A program made the translations under genes and the position numbers. The notes beneath the pieces were generated by a model. It was not told where the DNA came from, searched no databases, and saw only the letters and a program-made list of their open reading frames with translations. This document shows positions 1-5,703 of a stretch of DNA of 10,580 nt, piece by piece (position 1 is the stretch's first letter; each line of letters opens with the position of its first letter). This DNA is from Actinomycetota bacterium (GTDB taxonomy: Bacteria > Actinomycetota > Acidimicrobiia > Acidimicrobiales > AC-25), in contig VAXF01000038.1 of assembly GCA_005888395.1 (NCBI GenBank), forward strand, positions 1-10,580, written 5' to 3'.

Positions 1-253
1 GCCGGAGGACCAGCTGGCGGCGGCGGTGGCGCGCTACGAGCAGGCCTCGGAGATCGTGTGGCTGCAGGAGGAGCCCGAGAACATGGGCGCGTGGCCATAC
101 GCCGGTGGACGGCTCCAGCGGCTGGTCGGCCCCGACTACGAGCTGCGCGTGGTGGCTCGGGCCGAGTCCGCGAGCCCCGCGGCCGGCAGTCTCACGGTCC
201 ACCTGCAGGAGCAGGAAGAGCTCCTCGACCAGGTGTTCTCGGGGCTCCAGTGA
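1..253 (+). CDS. sucA: 2-oxoglutarate dehydrogenase E1 component, C-terminal end (partial)
   Basis: Only the last 83 codons are present; the first full codon starts at base 2 and TGA is at 251-253. The segment contains WLQEEPENMGAW followed about 30 residues later by RAESASPAAGS and a terminal EQEELLDQVF. This is the characteristic C-terminal end of thiamine-diphosphate-dependent 2-oxoglutarate dehydrogenase E1 (SucA/OdhA/Kgd family), which decarboxylates 2-oxoglutarate in the TCA cycle. The thiamine-binding core lies upstream of the window. In actinomycetes this protein is often a long multifunctional Kgd fused to an acyltransferase domain; the visible part cannot show whether that is so here. 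Assignment to the family is secure from the motif pair. The choice between SucA and Kgd naming is not. Confidence 0.88.
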   Translation, partial: PEDQLAAAVARYEQASEIVWLQEEPENMGAWPYAGGRLQRLVGPDYELRVVARAESASPAAGSLTVHLQEQEELLDQVFSGLQ

Positions 254-335
254 GCCAGCGCCGGGCGGCGGGCTCGCACCCGGCGGCCATCACCCCGCCC
301 GACCCCGCCGGCTGCGACCCACCGCCCGGCGCGGC

Positions 336-1433
336 GTGACGCCCCTGTACCTGCTCGTTTTCGCGGCAGGTGTCCTCGTCGTCTACTGGACAGTCATGTC
401 GGCGGTGCGCACGTTCGTGCTGCCGCGGGCGGCCTCGGTTGCGCTCACGCGAGTGCCGTTCGTGCTGCTGCGCGACCTGTTCCGGCTACGGATGCGCTGG
501 AGCCGCGACTACGAGGCGCGCGACGCGGTCATGGCGCTGTACGCGCCGGTCGGGCTCCTCTTGCTCCCCGTGCTCTGGCTGGTGCTCGTGCTCGCCGGGT
601 ACACGGGCATGTTCTGGGCCGTCGGCGTCCGCCCGTGGCGCGCCGCGTTCACCACCAGCGGCTCGTCCGCGTTCACGCTCGGCTTCGCCCGGCCGCACGA
701 CCTGCCCGCGACCGCGCTGGCGTTCACGGAGGCGGCGCTCGGAATCGGGCTGCTGGCGCTGCTGATCACCTATCTGCCGAGCATGTACGCCGCCTTCTCG
801 CGACGGGAGCGAGAGGTGGCGCTGCTCGAGGTGCGGGCCGGCTCGCCGCCGACGGCCGAGGCCATGCTGCGCCGCTACTACCTGATCCACGGGCTCGACC
901 GGCTGCCGGAGGCGTTCGAGCAGTGGGAGACCTGGTTCGCCGACATCGAGGAGAGCCACACGTCGTTGGCGGCGCTGCCCTTCTTCCGGTCGCCGCGGCC
1001 CGAGCGGTCGTGGATCACCGCCGCCGGCGCCGTCCTCGACGCGGCCGCGCTGCGATCGTCGACCGTCGACGCCGAGCGGGTGTCGTCGGCCGAGCTGTGC
1101 GTGCGGGCCGGCTATCTCGCGCTGCGCCACATCGCCGACTTCTTCGCCATCCCGTACGACCCCGACCCGGCGCCGACCGACCCGATCTCGATCCGGCGGG
1201 ACGAGTTCGACGGCGTCTACGAGCGCCTCGCCGCGGCCGGGGTCCCTCTGAAGCCCGACCGCGACCAGGCGTGGCGTGACTTCGCCGGCTGGCGCGTCAA
1301 CTACGACACCGTCCTGCTCGCGCTGGCCACCCTGACGATGGCCCCCGTCGCCCCGTGGTCCTCCGACCGCTCACCTCCCTTCCGCCGCGTCCCCGTGACC
1401 CGCCGGGGCCGCCGCCGCCGCCGCCGGGGCTGA
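336..1433 (+). CDS. Membrane protein with channel-like pore segment
   Basis: A 365-residue protein starting at GTG 336. I chose this start because it places a hydrophobic helix directly at the N-terminus; the open frame extends further upstream but encodes an unstructured arginine/proline-rich stretch. No convincing Shine-Dalgarno sequence precedes it. Hydrophobic segments lie at about residues 3-23, 66-95 and 126-149. Between the second and third is a short semi-polar loop, FTTSGSSAFTLGF (105-117), whose TLGF resembles the T-x-G-Y/F core of a potassium-channel selectivity filter, placed before a final helix as in a pore loop. The usual Asp after the filter is absent (ARP follows). Residues 150-340 form a soluble, helix-rich, probably cytoplasmic domain that I do not recognise. 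The last 15 residues are arginine-rich. An ion-conducting role is inference; the product could equally be annotated as a hypothetical membrane protein. It lies 82 bases after the dehydrogenase gene, with no clear terminator between. Confidence 0.72.
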   Translation: MTPLYLLVFAAGVLVVYWTVMSAVRTFVLPRAASVALTRVPFVLLRDLFRLRMRWSRDYEARDAVMALYAPVGLLLLPVLWLVLVLAGYTGMFWAVGVRPWRAAFTTSGSSAFTLGFARPHDLPATALAFTEAALGIGLLALLITYLPSMYAAFSRREREVALLEVRAGSPPTAEAMLRRYYLIHGLDRLPEAFEQWETWFADIEESHTSLAALPFFRSPRPERSWITAAGAVLDAAALRSSTVDAERVSSAELCVRAGYLALRHIADFFAIPYDPDPAPTDPISIRRDEFDGVYERLAAAGVPLKPDRDQAWRDFAGWRVNYDTVLLALATLTMAPVAPWSSDRSPPFRRVPVTRRGRRRRRRG

Positions 1434-1449
1434 CCGGCGCCCCTCAGCG

Positions 1450-1497
1450 TTTTGTCAGCAGGAATTCACCCTGTCGGGTGAATTCCTGCTGACAGAA
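1450..1497. repeat. Left long hairpin of the nuclease unit
   Basis: Arms 1450-1471 and 1476-1497 pair over 22 positions around the 4-base loop TGTC (1472-1475). The inner 19 pairs (1453-1471 with 1476-1494) are perfect; 1452:1495 would be a G-U wobble in RNA. The arm begins TTTTGTCAGCAGG. It lies 16 bases after the stop of the channel-like gene and about 60 bases before the GTG start of the DUF559 gene, so it would be in that gene's 5' leader if transcription begins upstream. The T-run is at the 5' edge and an A-rich run at the 3' edge, the reverse of a rho-independent terminator. Confidence 0.93.
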
Positions 1498-1556
1498 GGT
1501 CCAGGGCAGCCGGAGACGGCGTCATTGTCAGAGCCCCATGCTTCGATGTCGTCCCC

Positions 1557-2513
1557 GTGGACGATGTGCTGCGGGCGCTCGCCGAGCCGCAACATGCTGC
1601 GATCAGCCGCGTTCAAGTGCGTGGGGTCGGTGCGAGCTCGAACGCGATCGATCATCGTCTCGGCACCGCCGACTGGGAGGCGGCGACGGCCCGAGTGTTG
1701 CGGCTGGTCGGTGCGCCGCGGACGCCACAGCAGGACCTGATGGTGGCAGTTCTCGACGCCGGGCCCGGGTGTGTCGCGTCGTATCGCGCCGCCGCCGCGC
1801 TGTGGCGCTTGCCCGGCTTTCCGCTGGGACCGCTCGAGGTGAGCCGGCCGCGAGGTTGGTCGGGCCGCAGGCCGGCGAGAGCTCGTCTGCACGAGACGCG
1901 CTACTTGCCGGCGACGCACGTCACCGAGGTGAACGGCATCCCCGTAACCACGCTGCCGCGGACGCTGTTCGATCTCGCCGGCGTGCAAAAGCCAACCCGG
2001 ATGGAGCGGCTCGTGAACACCGTCGCGGCGCGCTCACCCGCGGTTTTGTCCGGCCTTCACGAGATGCTCGACGAGCTGGCCGAGCACGGTCGCAACGGCA
2101 TCGTCCTCATGCGCGAGATCCTCGAAAGGCTCCCCGTGGGTTGCATCCCGCCGACCGGTCTCGAGGAGCGTTTCAGCGCGCTTCTCGAAGAGGCCGGGGA
2201 GCCGCCGCTCGATCGCCAGATCGACCTCGGAGGTCACTCCTGGATCGGGCGTGTCGACTTCGTGGATCGTGCGCTCGGGCTCGTCGTCGAGGTCGACAGC
2301 GCCACCTATCACTCGAGTCCACTCGACCGCGAGGCCGACGCTCGCCGTGACGTCGAGCTGTTGGCCGCCGGCTGGAAGCGTGTCGAGCGAATCGCCGAAG
2401 AACAGATCTGGTATCGACCGTGGGAGCCGCCTGCGATTGTGCGCCGCGCTCGGGCGGCCCTCCGTGAGGCTTTTGTCAGCAGGAATCCACCCTCCGGGGT
2501 GGATTCCTGCTGA
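1557..2513 (+). CDS. AbiEi-like / DUF559 endonuclease-fold protein
   Basis: A 318-residue protein from GTG 1557; an in-frame stop at 1479-1481 and the lack of any in-frame ATG or GTG between limit the start. The N-terminus (LAEPQHAAISRVQV, about 8-21) matches the winged-helix start of the AbiEi-type antitoxin domain common in actinomycete proteins. The middle contains GCVASYRAAAALWRLPGF (71-88) and the conserved VTTLPRTLFDLA (130-141). The C-terminal part (about 200-290) looks like DUF559, a Vsr-related PD-(D/E)xK fold: RVDFVD (232-237) and VVEVD (243-247) give candidate metal-binding Asp234, Glu245 and Asp247, followed by the WKRVERI strand. The role of this widespread family is unsettled; DNA cleavage or an antitoxin-like regulatory role are both possible. 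No partner toxin is adjacent. The last 13 residues (FVSRNPPSGVDSC) and the stop are encoded by the right hairpin. No clear Shine-Dalgarno sequence precedes the GTG. Confidence 0.85.
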   Translation: MDDVLRALAEPQHAAISRVQVRGVGASSNAIDHRLGTADWEAATARVLRLVGAPRTPQQDLMVAVLDAGPGCVASYRAAAALWRLPGFPLGPLEVSRPRGWSGRRPARARLHETRYLPATHVTEVNGIPVTTLPRTLFDLAGVQKPTRMERLVNTVAARSPAVLSGLHEMLDELAEHGRNGIVLMREILERLPVGCIPPTGLEERFSALLEEAGEPPLDRQIDLGGHSWIGRVDFVDRALGLVVEVDSATYHSSPLDREADARRDVELLAAGWKRVERIAEEQIWYRPWEPPAIVRRARAALREAFVSRNPPSGVDSC

Positions 2514-2518
2514 CAAAA
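2471..2518. repeat. Right long hairpin of the nuclease unit
   Basis: Arms 2471-2492 and 2497-2518 pair perfectly over 22 bp around loop TCCG (2493-2496). The arm has the same sequence as the left hairpin except at position 17, where T:A (1466:1481) is replaced by C:G (2487:2502). The hairpin lies over the 3' end of the DUF559 gene, whose TGA is at 2511-2513, and between that gene and the convergent HAD gene ending at 2551. The TTTT...AAAA polarity does not fit an intrinsic terminator on either strand, although a stem of this strength could still stall polymerase or protect the mRNA 3' end. Confidence 0.96.
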
Positions 2519-2550
2519 CGCTGGCGGACAGTGGGGGGCGGCTGAGCCGG

Positions 2551-3162
2551 CTAGCGGAGGGCGAAGCCCAGCACCTGCTCGAGCTCGCGGAGGGCGGCGG
2601 CGGGGTCGGTGACCTTGATGGTGGTCATGCCGAGCTCGCGGGCGGGCTTGAGGTTGACGCCCAGGTCGTCGAGGAAGACGGCCTCCGGCGGCTCGATCTC
2701 GAGCTGCTCGCACGCGAGCTGGTAGAAGCGGGGGTCGGGCTTGCGGAAGCCGACACGACTCGACTCGACCACCACATCGAACAGCTCGGCCAGCTCCGCG
2801 GGCGCCTCAGAGCTGGCGGCGACGTTGTTCGTGAGCATCGCCGTCCGCAGTCCGCGGTCGCGGCAGCGCCTGATGGCCTCGACCATCTCCACGCGGACCT
2901 CGCCGTGCAACAGCGCCATCACCTCGGACGCGTCGAGCGTCCCGCCGGCGGCACGGGCCTCGTCCTCGAACAGCGCGCAGAACTCCTCGAACGCGATCTC
3001 GCTGCGCTCCAGCCGCGCCCACGCATTCGAGTCCGGGTTGGTTGCGTTGAGCCGGCGGATGAACCCGTCCGGCAGCCCGTGCTCGACCTCGTAGGCAGCG
3101 AAGCGCTCGAACGGCCCGGTGAAGATCACGCCCCCGACGTCCCAGAGGGTTGCCTTGATCAC
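2551..3162 (-). CDS. HAD-superfamily (class IA-like) hydrolase
   Basis: A 203-residue protein with the four HAD motifs in order: LWDVGGVIF (nucleophile Asp8), LTNN (Thr111), the lysine motif in RKPDPRFY (Lys141), and FLDDLG (Asp165/Asp166). The segment between motifs I and II forms the helical cap of HAD class IA enzymes. These are usually phosphatases or dehalogenases of small molecules; the substrate cannot be read from the sequence. The second Asp of the normal DxD motif is replaced by glycine (Asp8-Val-Gly10), as in the DxGGV branch that includes epoxide-hydrolase-N-terminal and ACAD10-like members. I chose GTG 3162 because it overlaps the stop of the upstream peptidase gene as GTGA, the usual sign of translational coupling, and puts motif I at the usual distance from the N-terminus. 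An ATG 30 bases upstream is possible but adds a glycine-rich tail. Confidence 0.88.
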   Translation of the reverse strand: MIKATLWDVGGVIFTGPFERFAAYEVEHGLPDGFIRRLNATNPDSNAWARLERSEIAFEEFCALFEDEARAAGGTLDASEVMALLHGEVRVEMVEAIRRCRDRGLRTAMLTNNVAASSEAPAELAELFDVVVESSRVGFRKPDPRFYQLACEQLEIEPPEAVFLDDLGVNLKPARELGMTTIKVTDPAAALRELEQVLGFALR

Positions 3163-4511
3163 CCCAGTAGGTCCGACGCCACCGCCTGCCACAACTCGGT
3201 CGAGAGACCCAGCGACTCCTGGTCGACCTTCTCGTTGTCGCCGTGGAACATCGAGGAGAACTCGTCGAACGTGATGCGGTTGCTGAAGAGGCCGAAGCCG
3301 TACGCGGTCACGCCGAGCCGGCGGAAGAAGCGGGCGTCGGTGGCGCCCACCGTCATGTACGGCACGTTGCGGGCGCCGGGGTGCAGCTGCGACGCGACCC
3401 GCTGGAGGCTCTCCCAGAGGGGCGTCTCGACAGGAGACTCGGTGGACAGGTCGTTGCTGCGGTTGATGATCTCGACGTCGCCCGCGAGGTCGCCCATGGC
3501 CTCGCGCAGCATCGCCTCAACCTCGGGACCGGTATCGCCGGGCAGCGTGCGGATGTCGACGTCGAAGTCGACGAGATCGGGGATGACGTTGACCTTCGTG
3601 CCGCCCCGGACAACCGTCGGCGCGAAGGTCGTGTGCGTGCACGCGTGCGCCTGCCGCGCCAGCCCGATCATCGGCAGCGCCTCGCACATCTCGACGAAGC
3701 CCTCCGCGGTGAGGAACGGTGTGCTGAGGTCGGATGGGAAGTCCATGCCCTCGACGAAGCGGCGCCACGTGTCGTGGATCCGCGTTTCGGGACGGTAGGC
3801 GGCGATGCGACGCACGGCCTCGGCCGCCTTGACCAGCGCGTTGTCGGTGCGGAGCGGCTGCGAGCCGTGGCCGGGCGTTCCTCGCACCCGGAGAGTGCAC
3901 CAGTACGTGCCCTTCTCGGCGACGATCACCGGCAGCTTCGGACCGGTGGGGCTCGGGATCGGTATGCCGCCGGACTCCGTCACCACGTAGTCGGCGCTCA
4001 CGGCGTCGCGCTCGTGGTCAACCAGCCACTCGGCGCCGTAGGTGCCCAGCGCTTCCTCGTCGGCCACGGCGAGGTAGACGAGCGTGCCGCGCGGGCGGAA
4101 GCCGCCGTCGGCGAGATGGCGGGTGGCGACGGCCATCGACGCGGTGAGGTTGAGCATGTCGACCGCGCCCCGGCCCCACACCACGCCGTCGACGAGCTCG
4201 CCGCCGAACGGGTCGCGGTCCCAGCCGTCGGGGTTGACGGGGACGACGTCGGTGTGGCCCATCAGCAACAGCGCGGGCGCGTCGGGGTCGCGACCCTCGA
4301 TGCGGGTGACGAGGCTCGCCCGCCCCGGCTCGGGCTCGTACCGCTCGAGGTCGAGCCCGGAGCCCTCGAGGTAGGACGCCAGCAGGTCGACGCTGCGCGC
4401 TTCGCCGCCCGACGCGAGCGTGCCGTCGTTCACGCACGCGTTCCGGATCAGCTGCTGAAGGAGGTCGGTGACCTCGGCAGTGGGATCGTCGACGCTGCTC
4501 GCGGTGCTCAT
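3159..4511 (-). CDS. M20/M25/M40 family metallopeptidase
   Basis: A 450-residue protein, a normal length for dinuclear-zinc M20 amidohydrolases (ArgE/DapE/CPG2-like), which cleave amide bonds of small peptides or N-acyl amino acids in the cytoplasm. The zinc site is complete by motif: GHTDVVP (His86, with catalytic Asp88), GRGAVDM (bridging Asp118), VADEEALG (catalytic Glu152, zinc ligand Glu153), TESGG (Glu179) and FHGDNE (His423). GTPGHGSQP (about 211-219) is the conserved start of the lid/dimerisation domain, with His215. No signal peptide is present. The start is ATG 4511, 21 bases after the stop of the EAL gene; no strong Shine-Dalgarno sequence is seen. The 3' end overlaps the HAD gene by four bases (GTGA). 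The close spacing suggests EAL, peptidase and HAD are co-transcribed, but nothing shows they share a pathway. The substrate is unknown. Confidence 0.93.
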   Translation of the reverse strand: MSTASSVDDPTAEVTDLLQQLIRNACVNDGTLASGGEARSVDLLASYLEGSGLDLERYEPEPGRASLVTRIEGRDPDAPALLLMGHTDVVPVNPDGWDRDPFGGELVDGVVWGRGAVDMLNLTASMAVATRHLADGGFRPRGTLVYLAVADEEALGTYGAEWLVDHERDAVSADYVVTESGGIPIPSPTGPKLPVIVAEKGTYWCTLRVRGTPGHGSQPLRTDNALVKAAEAVRRIAAYRPETRIHDTWRRFVEGMDFPSDLSTPFLTAEGFVEMCEALPMIGLARQAHACTHTTFAPTVVRGGTKVNVIPDLVDFDVDIRTLPGDTGPEVEAMLREAMGDLAGDVEIINRSNDLSTESPVETPLWESLQRVASQLHPGARNVPYMTVGATDARFFRRLGVTAYGFGLFSNRITFDEFSSMFHGDNEKVDQESLGLSTELWQAVASDLLG

Positions 4512-4532
4512 CGGCTGCAGCGTAAGCGCGTG

Positions 4533-5573
4533 TCAGCCGAGCCTGGACAGGCCGCTCGGCTCGCGGAGGTCGACGGCCGCCACGGGCATCGGCCGGCCGA
4601 GGTGGAAGCCCTGGCCGAGGGGAACGCCGAGGTGGCGCAGGGCCTCGAGCTCCGCCTCGGTCTCGATGCCCTCGGCCACCACGACCGGGCCGGTGTCGCG
4701 CGCGAACGACACGAGGGCCGCCGCCAGCGACTGCCGCACCGGGTCGATGTCGATGCCGCGCGTGAGGCTGACGTCGAGCTTGATGAAGTCGGGGCTCAGC
4801 CGGACGATGTGGCGCAGGCTCGCGAACCCCGCGCCCGCGTCGTCGACCGCGAGCCGCACCCCGCGTCGCCGCAGCGTGTCGAGAGCGCGGGTGAGCACGT
4901 CGTAGTCGGCGACCTCCGCGTGCTCGGTCAGCTCGAGGACGATCCGTGCCGCCTCGGCGCCGTCGAGCACCTGCGCGAGGCGGGCCGAAAGAACCGTGCT
5001 CGGCGACACGTTGAGCGACAGGTAGCTACCGGGCGGGAGGTGCCCGAGCGCGGTGAGACCGGTCTCGAGGGCGGCGAGCTCGAGCTCGACGCCGAGGCCG
5101 ACGGCGAGTGCCTCCCCGAAGATCACGTCGGGTGACCGGCGCTCGCGGCCGCCGAAGCGTGCGAGCGCCTCGGCGCCGACGCGGTGGCCGTCGTTGAGGT
5201 CGACGATCGGCTGGAGGACCGTCGTCAGCACGTCGCCGGCGGCGATCACCTGGCGAATACGGGCCTGGCGCTCGGCTCGCCAGCCGATGGGGCGGTGGGG
5301 CGAGAGGGCGCGGGCGACCGGGCCCACGCCCTCTTCGGCCGGCGCCGGCGACCGCGCTGTGTGGATCAGGGCGAGCGCGGCGACCACGAGGGCGGCCAGC
5401 ACGGGCGCGACCGTGGCCGCGGGGAGGCCACCGACCGCGGTGAGGGTGGCCGTGTAGGCGGTGCCGCCGAGCACGACGACGAGGGCGACGGCGAGCGCCG
5501 CCGGTACGGGCGTCGCGGCTAGGGGCGGTATGCCCGATGAGGACCGCTGGTGGTCGAGCTCCTGGTTCGTCAT
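4533..5573 (-). CDS. Membrane-anchored EAL-domain cyclic-di-GMP phosphodiesterase
   Basis: A 346-residue protein from ATG 5573, preceded by GGGGAG (5577-5582, spacing 3 bases). The N-terminal part has two hydrophobic segments (about 23-44 and 50-71), then a linker and an EAL domain (about 105-335). The residues needed for c-di-GMP hydrolysis to pGpG are present: EALAR (Glu135), SLNVS (Asn188), ELTE (Glu214), VDDAG (Asp244/Asp245), FIKLD (Lys265), VAEGIE (Glu301) and GQGFHLGRP (Gln321), so activity is likely. Loop 6, normally DDFGTG, reads DDAGAG; this is a tolerated but uncommon variant in a region that couples dimerisation to activity. The gene is divergent from the GGDEF/HD-GYP gene, and both probably read the same intergenic control region. 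Two membrane segments without an obvious periplasmic sensor domain suggest anchoring, not ligand sensing. Confidence 0.93.
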   Translation of the reverse strand: MTNQELDHQRSSSGIPPLAATPVPAALAVALVVVLGGTAYTATLTAVGGLPAATVAPVLAALVVAALALIHTARSPAPAEEGVGPVARALSPHRPIGWRAERQARIRQVIAAGDVLTTVLQPIVDLNDGHRVGAEALARFGGRERRSPDVIFGEALAVGLGVELELAALETGLTALGHLPPGSYLSLNVSPSTVLSARLAQVLDGAEAARIVLELTEHAEVADYDVLTRALDTLRRRGVRLAVDDAGAGFASLRHIVRLSPDFIKLDVSLTRGIDIDPVRQSLAAALVSFARDTGPVVVAEGIETEAELEALRHLGVPLGQGFHLGRPMPVAAVDLREPSGLSRLG

Positions 5574-5703
5574 TGACTCCCCGTGGTGGTCCCGCTCCCC
5601 GTAGTATTGACGGTTGGATGCAAGTTTGCCCCCTTGTGGGGGGCCGTGGGCGCCGAAATAGGCCATTCGGCCTATGAAGGGCCAGGAAGGGCGGGTTGGA
5701 GCG
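5574..5703. promoter_or_regulatory. Divergent control region between the two c-di-GMP genes
   Basis: This 130-base gap must hold promoters for both the leftward EAL gene and the rightward GGDEF/HD-GYP gene. Visible features are GGGGAG upstream of the EAL start, CCCCC-TTGT-GGGGG (5629-5642), and the perfect dyad at 5658-5675. A TTGACG on the plus strand (5607-5612) has no convincing -10 partner at 16-18 bases. I cannot place promoters with confidence. Confidence 0.55.
5658..5675. promoter_or_regulatory. Perfect 7-bp dyad, candidate operator or leader hairpin
   Basis: ATAGGCC-ATTC-GGCCTAT is a perfect inverted repeat with a 4-base centre. It ends 28 bases before the ATG of the GGDEF/HD-GYP gene and about 85 bases upstream of the EAL start. 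Its A/T-rich edges stand out from the very GC-rich surroundings. It could bind a dimeric regulator acting on both divergent genes, or form a hairpin in the leader of the rightward mRNA. I do not recognise it as a named operator. Confidence 0.5.

Larger units (their letters stand above)
1445..2523 (+). mobile_element. Candidate inverted-repeat-bounded unit carrying one nuclease-like gene
   Basis: Bases 1445-1471 and 2497-2523 are inverted repeats of 27 bp with a single mismatch. Each terminal repeat consists of CAGCG plus one arm of a long hairpin. The only gene inside is the DUF559-type protein. The outer CAGCG/CGCTG symmetry is not found on the inner sides of the hairpins, which makes these outer bases the natural unit ends. 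No target-site duplication is visible next to either end, and no transposase is present. Mobility is therefore inference: the layout recalls REP sequences flanking a RAYT gene, but with a different protein family. Confidence 0.45.

Noticed and set aside
260..284. GCCGGG/CCCGGC stem after the dehydrogenase stop as a terminator
   Set aside because: Six GC pairs with a 13-base loop and no T-run are expected by chance in this composition.
1450..2518. The two long hairpins as ordinary bidirectional rho-independent terminators
   Set aside because: Read on either strand, each begins with T-rich and ends with A-rich bases. An intrinsic terminator needs the T/U run after the stem. Their near-identity and placement at both ends of one gene also point elsewhere.
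1434..2530. Target-site duplication flanking the hairpin-bounded unit
   Set aside because: The bases outside 1445 and 2523 (GCGCCCCT on the left, GCGGACAG on the right) show no direct repeat of convincing length.
2539..2549. CGGCT-G-AGCCG inverted repeat between the convergent DUF559 and HAD genes
   Set aside because: A one-base centre cannot form a hairpin loop with the full stem, and no T-run follows.
3243..5135. Long open frame on the plus strand opposite the peptidase and EAL genes
   Set aside because: Its composition is typical of an antisense frame (many H, R, V, E, A), with no domain; the minus strand carries complete M20 and EAL motifs.
5574..5660. Cyclic-di-GMP (GEMM-type) riboswitch upstream of the EAL gene
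   Set aside because: A minus-strand GGGCAAAC-like string near 5624-5632 recalls part of the GEMM-I core, but the second conserved half and the tetraloop-receptor helices cannot be found.
5674..5703. Earlier ATG at 5674 as start of the GGDEF/HD-GYP gene
   Set aside because: It lies inside the ATAGGCC dyad with no ribosome binding site in front; ATG 5704 has purine-rich sequence just upstream.
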